NCBI RefSeq assembly: GCF_000355675.1 | Contig: NC_020888.1 | Coordinates: 1,754,883-1,818,882 of the forward strand | DNA length: 64,000 nucleotides | Direction: 5' to 3' | From: Thalassolituus oleivorans MIL-1 | GTDB taxonomy: Bacteria; Pseudomonadota; Gammaproteobacteria; Pseudomonadales; Oceanobacteraceae | Shown: piece by piece, positions 54,386-63,259 of the stretch | Layout of the letters: each line of letters opens with the position of its first letter | How positions within the stretch are numbered: position 1 is the stretch's first letter | Notes under the pieces: model-generated | Database searches by the model: none | What the model saw: only the letters and a program-made list of their open reading frames with translations | Told to the model about the DNA's origin: nothing | Made by a program: the position numbers and the translations under genes

Positions 54386-54388
54386 TCC

Positions 54389-54406
54389 GTGCTAGTTCGA
54401 TAGCAC
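54389..54406. repeat. Short inverted repeat at the fusion point of the two gene remnants
   Basis: GTGCTA (54389-54394) and TAGCAC (54401-54406) with six bases between them lie exactly where the SDR remnant ends and the ATP-synthase remnant begins. Confidence 0.5.
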
Positions 54407-55179
54407 AACATGCAGATACGGATCTAAGTAAAACCGATATTAACGAAAGCGAAGTTGAAGTGATCGGCGCCATCGTATTTGGTTCCGATCAAGGTTTAGT
54501 CGGACAATTTAATGAAGACATCGCTCAGTTTGCTGTTAAATCGCTCGGCAAATTGCCGGGAAAACCAACTATTTGGGCTGTAGGCGAACGAGTTCAAACA
54601 CGGCTAGCGGATGCACATTCAAAGCTGGGTGCAGCCTATAATTTGCCGACCAGCGTCATCGGAATAGCGCCTTTAATTGGCCATCTTGTCGCGCAAATTC
54701 AACAGGCGACCGAACGCCAAGAAAATAATCAAAAGGGCAGTAATAGTCCTTATAACACGTCATATGGCATCTATGTTTTTCACAATCGCCCAACATCAGG
54801 CGCACTTTATGAGCCGACGCTGCAGCGATTATTACCACTTGATCAGCAATGGCTACAAAGCCTAGCGGAGATCGAATGGCCAAATAGTCATCGGCCAGAG
54901 ATACTTTGCCCCATTGGCAAAGCCGAGCGTCAGGTGAATATTCGAACCAGAAGGGCTCTTATTCGGGAGTATTTGTTTATTTCGATATTTCGTGCCTGTG
55001 CCGAATCACTCGCCAGTGAAAACGCCAGTCGCTTAGCGGCCATGCAACGGGCAGAAAAGAATATCGACGACCTGCAAGAAAAGCTGGGGCGCGAATTTAA
55101 TAGGCTGCGCCAAAGCGCGATAGATGAAGAGTTGTTTGATGTCGTGGCGGGCTATGAGTTGTTATCGCAGCAGCACTAA
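54403..55179 (+). pseudogene. atpG: 5'-truncated gamma subunit gene of an N-type F1F0 ATPase
   Basis: The sequence from VIGAIVFGSDQGLVGQFNE to the end (RALIREYLFISIFRACAESL, ASENASRLAAMQRAEKNIDD) matches the gamma subunit of the alternative N-ATPase (LPLDQQWLQSLAEIEWP is also typical). The first 80 or so residues, which form the coiled-coil shaft that rotates in the ATPase, are missing, and no other ATPase gene lies beside it. A GTG at 54460 could start a 239-residue protein, but the frame continues upstream without a natural beginning. It is best read as a leftover of a lost operon. The end is normal, and a perfect hairpin covers the stop codon. Confidence 0.8.
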
Positions 55180-55193
55180 ACTGCTGCGATAAC
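55161..55193. terminator. Perfect hairpin over the end of the ATPase gamma remnant
   Basis: GTTATCGCAGCAG (55161-55173) pairs with CTGCTGCGATAAC (55181-55193), loop CACTAAA, which includes the TAA stop. There is no T tract. It may be the terminator of the convergent genes or a 3' stabiliser. Confidence 0.5.
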
Positions 55194-55227
55194 TCGGACT
55201 GTAACTGATGAAAATCTATTCTAGCAA

Positions 55228-58200
55228 TCAGTCCGCAGCGCTATGATCGTCCTTATTTTTTGCGGCTCGCCACGTCAGTCGATAAAGACCGGGCAACACC
55301 AATAACGTCAACAATGTCGACGATATAATGCCGCCGATCACGACCGTCGCCAGTGGCATTTGAACTTCGGCCCCCGTGCTAGTGTTGAGTGCCATCGGCA
55401 AAAAGCCTAATGCAGCCACTAAAGCGACCATTAATATCGGCCGTAAGCGCATCATAGCGCCATCGATAATCGCCTGTTCAATGGCTTCGCCGCGATTCAG
55501 CACATCGCGGAATGCCGAGACCATCATGACTCCTGTCAGCACCGAAACCCCGCACAAGGTAATAAAGCCTACGCCAGCCGTGATAGATAGGGGGATATCG
55601 CGCAGCCATAAGGCGATCACACCACCGGTCAATGCCAGAGGCACACCACTAAAAACTAAGGCAGCATCTTTCGCCGAGCCAAAGGTCATCATCAGCAACG
55701 CAAAAATCATCACCAAAGTTACTGGCACTAAAAGGCTTAACCGTTGCGAGGCTGATTGCAGCTGCTCAAAGGTGCCGCCGTATTCCAACCAATAGCCCGG
55801 TGGTAGTTTTACGTTTTGCGCCATTTTGTCTTGAACTTCGGCGACAAACCCACCTAAGTCGCGATCGCGAACGTTAGCGCTGACCACCAGTCGGCGTTTA
55901 CCGTTCTCGCGCGAGATTTGATTAGGGCCGGGGGCTAAGGTGAGGCTAGCCACTTCTTGCAACGGCACATAACCACCATTGGGCAGTGGAATCGGTAAGC
56001 GCTCTAATGCGCTTAAGTCGCTTCTTACATGCTCGGCCAATCGCACCACGATAGAGAAGCGTTGATCACCCTCAAAGATAAGCCCAGCTTCTTCACCGCC
56101 AGTGGCGGCAGCAACGACATCTTGTACATCGGCCACATTTAAACCATAGCGATACAAGGCAGAACGATCAGCTTCAATCGACAGGATCGGCAAGCCGGAT
56201 ACTTGCTCTACCTTTACGCCCTCTGCACCCTCAATACCGTTCAGTAAGGCGGCGATTTCACCCCCCGATTTAAGCAATTGCTGCAAATCATCGCCAAAGA
56301 TTTTAATCCCCAAATCAGAGCGCACGCCCGAGATCAACTCATTAAAGCGCAGCTGAATCGGTTGGCTGATTTCATAAGCATTTCCCGGCAGTAATGAGAG
56401 CTTGGCGCTGATTTCATCCAATAGCTGCGCTTTGGTTTTGTCGGGATTCGGCCATTCACTGTGATCTTTGAGCATCACGTAGCCGTCGGAAATATTAGGT
56501 CCCATCGGATCGCTGGCGACCTCGGCCGTTCCTACCCGAGAAAAGTAGGTTTTCACTTCTGGTATTTCCAGCACTGCTTTTTCCAATTGAAATTGCATAT
56601 CCAGCGATTGGGTCAGGCTAGTGCCGGGAATGCGTAACGCTTGAATGGCAATATCTCCCTCATCTAAGTTCGGAATAAACTCAGTCCCCATGCGTGTTGC
56701 CATAACACTAACCAACACCACAAAGACGAGCGCCGCCGCTAACACCAGTAGGCGAAACTTGAGCACCCAGGCTAAGACTGGGGCATACAACCGCTTAGAA
56801 TTGCGCACAATCAGGTTGTCTTTTTCTTCAATGTGGCCGCTCAGGCACAGCGCTACGGCGGCGGGTACAAAGGTCAGCGATAAGACTAGAGCGGATAGCA
56901 GGGCCATAATCACGGCCATAGCCATTGGCGTGAACATTTTTCCCTCCACGCCGGTCAGTGCCAAGATAGGTAGATTCACCAAAATAACCACCAACACACT
57001 GATCAAACTCGGGGTGAATACTTCGCGCGTGGCGCTAAACACGGTTTGAAAACGTTCCTCCAGTGCTAAGGTGCGGCCCAGTTGGTGTTGTCGTGCCGCC
57101 AGTCGTGCTATGCAGTTCTCAACGATAATCACCGCGCCATCAACAATTAAGCCGAAGTCGAGTGCGCCTAAACTCATTAAATTGGCACTGACCTTGGTTT
57201 GCACCATGCCGGTCATTAGCATCAACATGGACAGTGGAATCACCATAGCCGTCAGCAAGGCGGCGCGAACATTGCCCAGCATAACCAAAAGTACTACCAC
57301 CACCAGTAACGCACCTTCGGCCAGATTGGCTTGCACCGTAGCGATCGTTTTATCAACCAATACGGTACGGTTGTATACCGGCTCGGCAATAACACCTTGT
57401 GGCAGTGTTTTATTTATTTCCACCAGCTTAGCGGACACCGCTTGCGATACCGTTCGGCTATTGCCTCCCAGCAGCATCACGGCGGTACCTAATACGGTTT
57501 CTTCGCCGTCGAGTGTTGCTGCCCCAGTACGCAGTTCTTTACCGAAACCAACGTCGGCCACATCAGCAACGGTAATCGGTACGCCAGCGCGGCGCGCAAC
57601 GACAATTTTCTCGATAGCTGGAATGTCTGCCACTTGTCCGGGAGCCCGAATCAAATACTGCTCGCCGTTTTTCTCAATATAGCCCGCACCGACATTGGCA
57701 TTATTGTTCTGCAGCGCTGCGACGATATCGTCAAAGCTGAGGTGATAGGCCAGCAGTTTGGCGGGGGCAGGAGTAATGTGGAACTGCTTTTCAAAACCGC
57801 CGATGGTGTTCACTTCGGTCACGCCAGGCACTAAACGCAATTGCGGACGAATCACCCAATCCTGCAAGGTGCGTAAGGCCGTCGCGTCAAACGGCTCTCC
57901 GTTATCTTGTAAAGCACCCGGTTGCGCATGAACGGCATAATGGAAAATCTCCCCCAGCCCTGTGGCCACCGGGCCCATCACAGGTTCAATGCCAACCGGC
58001 ATTTCACTCTTCGCGCGTTGCAGCCGCTCGTTGATCAGGTTGCGAGCAAAATAAATGTCCGTACCTTTGTCAAACACAACCGTCACTTGAGATAAGGCGT
58101 AGCGCGACAGCGAGCGAGTACTCTCGACATACGGCAAGCCGGTAATCGCCAGCTCGACCAAGTAAGTCACGCGCTGCTCGACCTCTAACGGTGAATAGCC

Positions 58201-58362
58201 CGGCGCCTCGGTATTAATTTGCACTTGAACATTGGTGATGTCCGGCACGGCATCGATAGGGAGGTGCTGATAATTCCAGACACCTAATGCGGCAACGGCC
58301 GTTACTAAAAAGATCACTAGCCAGCGGCGGGCGATAGAAAATTGAATCAGTTTATCGATCAT
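55228..58362 (-). CDS. CzcA-type heavy-metal RND efflux pump
   Basis: 1044 residues, twelve transmembrane helices with two large periplasmic loops. The helix 4 signature DFGLIVDGAVIIVEN matches the Czc (Zn/Co/Cd) type. The Cu/Ag pumps carry a different helix-4 motif, so divalent cations are the likely substrates. The N-terminus MIDKLIQFSIARRWLVIFLV is typical. It is the inner-membrane part of a tripartite exporter, and its adaptor gene lies 53 bases upstream in the operon. No outer-membrane channel gene is visible. Confidence 0.9.
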   Translation of the reverse strand: MIDKLIQFSIARRWLVIFLVTAVAALGVWNYQHLPIDAVPDITNVQVQINTEAPGYSPLEVEQRVTYLVELAITGLPYVESTRSLSRYALSQVTVVFDKGTDIYFARNLINERLQRAKSEMPVGIEPVMGPVATGLGEIFHYAVHAQPGALQDNGEPFDATALRTLQDWVIRPQLRLVPGVTEVNTIGGFEKQFHITPAPAKLLAYHLSFDDIVAALQNNNANVGAGYIEKNGEQYLIRAPGQVADIPAIEKIVVARRAGVPITVADVADVGFGKELRTGAATLDGEETVLGTAVMLLGGNSRTVSQAVSAKLVEINKTLPQGVIAEPVYNRTVLVDKTIATVQANLAEGALLVVVVLLVMLGNVRAALLTAMVIPLSMLMLMTGMVQTKVSANLMSLGALDFGLIVDGAVIIVENCIARLAARQHQLGRTLALEERFQTVFSATREVFTPSLISVLVVILVNLPILALTGVEGKMFTPMAMAVIMALLSALVLSLTFVPAAVALCLSGHIEEKDNLIVRNSKRLYAPVLAWVLKFRLLVLAAALVFVVLVSVMATRMGTEFIPNLDEGDIAIQALRIPGTSLTQSLDMQFQLEKAVLEIPEVKTYFSRVGTAEVASDPMGPNISDGYVMLKDHSEWPNPDKTKAQLLDEISAKLSLLPGNAYEISQPIQLRFNELISGVRSDLGIKIFGDDLQQLLKSGGEIAALLNGIEGAEGVKVEQVSGLPILSIEADRSALYRYGLNVADVQDVVAAATGGEEAGLIFEGDQRFSIVVRLAEHVRSDLSALERLPIPLPNGGYVPLQEVASLTLAPGPNQISRENGKRRLVVSANVRDRDLGGFVAEVQDKMAQNVKLPPGYWLEYGGTFEQLQSASQRLSLLVPVTLVMIFALLMMTFGSAKDAALVFSGVPLALTGGVIALWLRDIPLSITAGVGFITLCGVSVLTGVMMVSAFRDVLNRGEAIEQAIIDGAMMRLRPILMVALVAALGFLPMALNTSTGAEVQMPLATVVIGGIISSTLLTLLVLPGLYRLTWRAAKNKDDHSAAD

Positions 58363-58415
58363 AATGAACGCCTATTTTAAGTTCAGATGACCGGTCGAAG
58401 GCGAGCAACAATGGA

Positions 58416-59228
58416 TTAATGCGCATGTTCGGCGTCCTCCTTGCCCAGCTCCGATTTCAGAATAAAGCTGTTTTTGCTGACATAAACGTCACCATTCACC
58501 AGCCCTGCAAGCACTTCGCTGTGCTCGCCATCGCTGCGCCCTAGTGTCACGGAGCGAGGCTCAAAACCTTCCTTTCCTTGAACAAAAACGACCGGCTTGT
58601 CTTCGACAATCTGCACCGCAGAGTTGGCCACGACTAGAGGTGCTTTGACTTCGGCAAGGGTGATATTGGCGTTGATAAAGAGTCCGGGTTTCCATGCGCC
58701 GTTAGGGTTGGCGATCAAGGCGCGTACGGTCATCGCTTGGTTTGCACCTTGGCCTAGCGGCGCTATATAAATGATGTCACCTGTGGCGCTTTGGCTGCCA
58801 TCAAGATTGTTAATACGAACCCGCTGCCCCAAACCAACCTGAGCGGCATCTTTAGGGAAGATCGACAAGTCGACCCAAACCGTTGATAAGTCCTGCACTA
58901 CCAGCAACGGCGCAGCGGTTGTGTGCTCACCGGTATTGATATTGCGCTCGGTTACCACACCGTTGATGGCGGCATTAATCGCATAGGTTCTCAAGCTCTC
59001 ATTGGCTTCTACGGTCAATAACGTATCGCCCTTGTGCACGGCATCGCCAATACGCTTATTCACGCTGCGAACAATCCCATCAAAGCGCGCTGTTACTGCC
59101 TGTACGCGCTCGGCATTGATGGCAATAACGCCATACACAGGCAATACATCGCGAATAGTCCCAGCAGTAACGGTTGCTAAGCTAATGCCTGAATGCTGAA
59201 TTTGAGGTCCGGCCGGTAAAAGTGTTGG
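58416..59228 (-). pseudogene. CzcB-type periplasmic adaptor, 5' end missing at the transposon junction
   Basis: A membrane-fusion adaptor: SVNKRIGDAVHKGDTLLTVE (lipoyl-like hairpin), AAINGVVTERNINTGEHTTA and LSIFPKDAAQVGLGQRVRIN. The frame is open upstream to about 59240 (LLPAGPQIQHSGISLATVT, part of a normal CzcB), where a stop and then unrelated sequence follow. The start TTG at 59144 lacks the signal peptide and could not be exported as written. The missing front lies opposite the transposase end, so an insertion most likely cut it off. It was meant to join the CzcA-type pump to an outer-membrane channel. Confidence 0.75.
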
Positions 59229-59268
59229 AATTAGCCACTTCGAGTATAACTAACTGAATAATAAAGAT
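59229..59268. mobile_element. Probable transposon/host junction
   Basis: The adaptor frame ends and the tnpA stop lies within about 40 A+T-rich bases here. Tn3-family ends usually lie close after tnpA. No GGGG-type terminal repeat is recognisable, so the exact end and any 5-bp duplication could not be fixed. Confidence 0.4.
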
Positions 59269-62256
59269 TTAATCAACCAGCAACTCAAATGACATTGGTT
59301 TAACCTGCTTGGTCAAATCCAGCTCAAAGCTTCCCAATCTGCCCAAGTGCTCGGTATGGTACGGCGAGAATGCGGCCATGAGGTCGCGGGTGATATTGTG
59401 GCCCTCCGACTTCAACTGGTTAAACACTTCCGTCATCGCGTTCACGTTGTATAGGATTGTGAAGTTCGCCAGCAAATGATTGTATTTCACGATTTTGCTT
59501 TGCTCATGCTTTAGGTTAGCGGGAATTTTTCCGGCATTCGCAAAAAACAACCAACGTGCAAACTCGTTGAACTCCTCACTCTTACAGGTCGCTGCCTGGA
59601 TCGTTTTGCGTAGATCAACATCGGTGATGTATTCCAAAAGGAACATAGTTCTGACCACTCGCCCGAGTTCGCGGAACGCAAAATACAGCTTGTTTTTCCG
59701 GTTCTTGGTGCCGAACCGGCGCAGGATTGTCGAGGCGGTAATTTTTCCTGCTTTAACGGACATAGCTGTTCGCATCATATCCGCATAGTGCTTTTCAATA
59801 AGGTCCCACTTGATAGGCTCTTTGAACAAGGACTGAATATGCTTAAGCACCATAGCGCGGTCAGGCTTGTAGAAGCTGAGATCTTTGATATTTCGGATAC
59901 GCGGCATGAGCTTGATGCCCAGTAGGTACGCCAGGCCAAATACCGGTGTTGATTGCGCCTGCGTATCCCCGTGAACGGTGTCTGGATTAAAATCTGATTC
60001 GTCGTTGAGCAGACCGTCCAGGATATAAATCGCCTCGTAGACACCACAGGGGATAAACCGGCTGAACAACGCAATGTAGGTATCTGAGACGTGGTAATAG
60101 GCAATGCCGCCATAGCTGCCGTAACGAATATGGTATTCCGATAGTAAATTATCTTCGTAGAGATCCCAGAGCTTGCCATCAGCGGACACACTGTTGCCCG
60201 AACCCCAACACTCAATGAGCCGGTATTTCTTGTACTCGCTGTTGATCTTAGCAATCGCTTTATCGAGACGGGCTTCCGTAGTGCGCTTTAAGTTAAGCCA
60301 TGCAACTTGCTTGCGCGACACACCCTGCACGGATCGCACGGTTTCGGTAGGGCCAATATTGGTGCCGTAACAAAACACCGTCAGAACAAAACGTAACACC
60401 GGGTCGCTGATACGTGACTCGAAACCCGACAACGGGCCAAAATGTTTGTTCAAGTTCAACCATTTTTCGACATTAATGATTACATCGAGCAGGTTGATCT
60501 TGTCCAAGCGATCGCGCAAGAGCGCTCCAATTTCTTCGACCTCTGGCGAAGGTTGATCCGGTTTTGGTTTACCGATAATCAGGTTCCCGTTTTCTATACG
60601 GACCAGTTCATCCTCTGGAAATTGGCTATCAGCTTTCTGGCAGCTCGCCTCCATGGACTCCTTCAGTGTTCTTGCAAATTCAGTATCACCGGCGATAAGT
60701 CCTACCTCCTCGCAATAGGTAGGCAGCTGCGCCTCGTATTCTTCCCAGGTGATCATTTGCTCCCGGTAATCATCGAAGGTTTCACTGTAGGGAATGAACA
60801 AGTCACCGGTACTCAGTTCTTCGGCGATCCGTTCAAACACACACAGCTCAAAACAGGTTTTATTGACCTCGGTGACTTGCGCTGATTTAGTCGATTTTCC
60901 TGTGACCAGTTTCCACCAGCTTTCGCGAATCCAGCGAATGTTGATGACATTTTTGGAGGATGGATCGTTTGGATCACTTTGAATGGACAGGAACTCGGCG
61001 CGCCGTTGTTTGTATTTCAAAATAAATTGAAATGCATTCAGCAGATCCTTGTCTTCCGTGGACGAAGCCAGATTGAGTATTTCAATCGTGCGAAACAACG
61101 TTGATCGCTGCTTTTTGTAGAGTTGAACCATGAACGGCAAGTAGTTGTTACCCGCGAACGCCATGTAGTGTTCACACATTTGCAGCAACTGATCGCTGTT
61201 CTTTCCTAGGACAGGATCAAAAGCTGACACCGATTCGGGTTTATCCAAATAAACCTTGACCGTTCCAGTCAGCACAGAAATCAAATGATCAGTTTGCTTT
61301 TGATGGTCTGCAAGGTATTTCTCCAACAGTTTCTGCGCCGAGCGATCCATTTTTAACAGCAGTTTGATAAAAATATCGGCGGCATTATCCAGAGTTCGTG
61401 CGTATTGGTGTCGGATTAAAACGATGACCAGAGCGAGTCGCTTGTTCAGCTTTAGCTTCATCAATTCGGCGTAATCCAGGGCCTTGGCCTCGTCGATAAA
61501 CTGCTGGTGTTTCACCGGTGGCAACCCCAAATCCGCAGGCAGTAGTGTTTGCAGGGAGGTCAGCCATTCCAGGTAGTGGATGTACGCATGGATATTGCGA
61601 GGAGTTGGGCGTTTCGGTTCATTTTTCAGCGTGCTCCAGCCAAAACCATTCGGCCCGGTGCTGGAACGGAGAATATCCGTGATGCACTGGCGACTTTCAG
61701 CCGTCAAAAATTCACACAGTTGACCGTAATACCGGGTGTTGACTTCCGCTCTGGCTGTTTGGCAGATTCGCTCAAGCACGCTGAACGCTGGCAACTCGTA
61801 TCGCTCCTTGACCAAGTATTCCAACGTGACATTGATGATATCCGGCAGGGCTTCTTTAGTTGTTGCCGCCTCTTGCGCCCAACTCTTTGTTAATCCGGAG
61901 GTCTTGGCTGCATCGTAGGGTTTTATATCGAGATAACGTCGAATCAGTTTTACATGACGATCCTTTGCCCCTGACACGTAATAGGTTTGAAGATCCTTGA
62001 ATGATGCTCTTGAACGACACTGGCTTTTGATGTGTGCGATGATGACGTTTGGAATTTCACCCAATGTGACAAATCTGCCTAATCGTTGGGTCGTCTTTAA
62101 CTGGATTAGTAATCCCAGAAAGGAAGTGCTCGCCCGTTTGCAATGTTTCACAGCAAACTGCTGCTCTTCCGGTGTCGGTGTGTAGACATCCCCTAACTCG
62201 ACATGCGTGATATCTGACTTGATCCGCGGATAGGCTGTCTGGTAAATGGCCGCCAT
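59269..62256 (-). CDS. tnpA: Tn3-family transposase
   Basis: 995 residues, the usual length. The DDE catalytic residues are all in place: Asp693 (VSADGKLWDLY), Asp764 (VHGDTQAQSTPVFGLAYLLG) and Glu894/895 (CKSEEFNEFARWLF). GIAYYHVSDTYIALFSRFIP and KLMPRIRNIKDLSFYKPDR are further family blocks. It resembles the Tn4651/TnOtChr type more than Tn3 itself, though this is from recall. No tnpR resolvase is visible inside the window. The cargo includes the chrC- and chrA-like genes to the right. Confidence 0.93.
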   Translation of the reverse strand: MAAIYQTAYPRIKSDITHVELGDVYTPTPEEQQFAVKHCKRASTSFLGLLIQLKTTQRLGRFVTLGEIPNVIIAHIKSQCRSRASFKDLQTYYVSGAKDRHVKLIRRYLDIKPYDAAKTSGLTKSWAQEAATTKEALPDIINVTLEYLVKERYELPAFSVLERICQTARAEVNTRYYGQLCEFLTAESRQCITDILRSSTGPNGFGWSTLKNEPKRPTPRNIHAYIHYLEWLTSLQTLLPADLGLPPVKHQQFIDEAKALDYAELMKLKLNKRLALVIVLIRHQYARTLDNAADIFIKLLLKMDRSAQKLLEKYLADHQKQTDHLISVLTGTVKVYLDKPESVSAFDPVLGKNSDQLLQMCEHYMAFAGNNYLPFMVQLYKKQRSTLFRTIEILNLASSTEDKDLLNAFQFILKYKQRRAEFLSIQSDPNDPSSKNVINIRWIRESWWKLVTGKSTKSAQVTEVNKTCFELCVFERIAEELSTGDLFIPYSETFDDYREQMITWEEYEAQLPTYCEEVGLIAGDTEFARTLKESMEASCQKADSQFPEDELVRIENGNLIIGKPKPDQPSPEVEEIGALLRDRLDKINLLDVIINVEKWLNLNKHFGPLSGFESRISDPVLRFVLTVFCYGTNIGPTETVRSVQGVSRKQVAWLNLKRTTEARLDKAIAKINSEYKKYRLIECWGSGNSVSADGKLWDLYEDNLLSEYHIRYGSYGGIAYYHVSDTYIALFSRFIPCGVYEAIYILDGLLNDESDFNPDTVHGDTQAQSTPVFGLAYLLGIKLMPRIRNIKDLSFYKPDRAMVLKHIQSLFKEPIKWDLIEKHYADMMRTAMSVKAGKITASTILRRFGTKNRKNKLYFAFRELGRVVRTMFLLEYITDVDLRKTIQAATCKSEEFNEFARWLFFANAGKIPANLKHEQSKIVKYNHLLANFTILYNVNAMTEVFNQLKSEGHNITRDLMAAFSPYHTEHLGRLGSFELDLTKQVKPMSFELLVD

Positions 62257-62263
62257 CGATCCG

Positions 62264-62335
62264 CTACTTTGTTAATGGCAGTTTCAGTTGGGACAGTTTT
62301 CGCAGGTGGGCTAGTTGCAGGTTTCTGGTCGCCAT
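62264..62335 (-). CDS. Small basic open frame just upstream of tnpA
   Basis: MATRNLQLAHLRKLSQLKLP, 23 codons, ending eight bases before the tnpA start codon; a GTG at 62359 would extend it to 31. It has no known relative that I recognise and may be a leader peptide, a remnant or chance. Confidence 0.25.
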   Translation of the reverse strand: MATRNLQLAHLRKLSQLKLPLTK

Positions 62336-62419
62336 TTGGTTTTCTCTTAATTTAGTCACACGTCACTCAGCGCCGGATCAATAACGTCCGTGTCCTTGAT
62401 TGGTTGCGCCGAAGCGAAT

Positions 62420-62446
62420 GGTATGCCCCCTAAGAGAAGGCATACC
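62420..62446 (-). terminator. Stem-loop just after the superoxide dismutase gene
   Basis: GGTATGCC (62420-62427) pairs with GGCATACC (62439-62446), loop of eleven, ten bases past the sodB stop in the gene direction. There is no strong T tract. Confidence 0.5.
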
Positions 62447-62456
62447 AATAGCGTTT

Positions 62457-63206
62457 TTAGGATGTTGTCTTCGTGTGAGTGGCTTGGAGCCGATGAGCAA
62501 CCTCATCCCAATTAATATTATTGAAAAAAGCATCAATATATTTACCGGCAGCCGCGCCAAAGTCCATGTGATAAGAATGTTCATACATATCCATGACCAA
62601 CAACGGAACTGTGCCTACCGGGAAATGTGCGTGATCACCCATCCAATAATTTTCCAGCTTATTGAAATGCGTGTTATACCCCAGAACAACCCACCCGGAA
62701 CCACCGCCCAAGCCTTGAGCGATTTTGCGGAATTCGGTTTCCCAGCGATCAAAAGTACCAAATTGTTTGGCGAAAGCTGAGCGTAATTCACCATCGGCTT
62801 TGCCATTACCGCCCAGGTTATCAAAATATAATTCGTGCAAAATGACCGAGCCTGTGCGAATCAAATGCTCCCGCTTGAGATCATTGTAGAGAAACGCTGG
62901 CGTGTCGGGGTTTGCGAGTGCCTGACTCAACTGATCATTCACCGCATTCAATGTTTTTACCGAACCGCTGTAATTGTTAGTCCAATGCGACTCGATCAAA
63001 TTGGCAGAAAGGCCTTTTAATTTTGCGGCATTGAAGGATAAAGGTTTTGGTTTTATTTCGGTGATCATCCAATTTGCTCCTTTAGGTGCTGCCTGAGACG
63101 ACGATTCAGCTGCGCTAACATTTGATGCCGATGCAATAAGCAACCCTGCGGCAGCGGTCGCACTGGTAGCCAGGAAATCACGTTTGTTTTGGTTAAAATC
63201 ATTCAT
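62457..63206 (-). CDS. sodB: Exported Fe/Mn superoxide dismutase, ChrC-like
   Basis: About 249 residues. The N-terminus MNDFNQNKRDFLATSATAAA is a twin-arginine-type signal with KR in place of RR, cleaved near NVSAAES. The dismutase domain has the metal ligands: ESHWTNNYSG (His), SVILHELYFDNLGG (His), VMDMYEHSYHMDFG (Asp and His). In chromate-resistance operons the third gene, chrC, encodes a superoxide dismutase, and here a chrA-like gene lies directly upstream, so a role against chromate-generated superoxide is likely. ATG 63206 has GGAGG a few bases ahead; a frame start at 63233 does not. Confidence 0.88.
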   Translation of the reverse strand: MNDFNQNKRDFLATSATAAAGLLIASASNVSAAESSSQAAPKGANWMITEIKPKPLSFNAAKLKGLSANLIESHWTNNYSGSVKTLNAVNDQLSQALANPDTPAFLYNDLKREHLIRTGSVILHELYFDNLGGNGKADGELRSAFAKQFGTFDRWETEFRKIAQGLGGGSGWVVLGYNTHFNKLENYWMGDHAHFPVGTVPLLVMDMYEHSYHMDFGAAAGKYIDAFFNNINWDEVAHRLQATHTKTTS

Positions 63207-63259
63207 TGGTTTTCCTCCGTTAAGTGTAAGCAATGAGTTCGAGCAGATCGAAAGATGAC

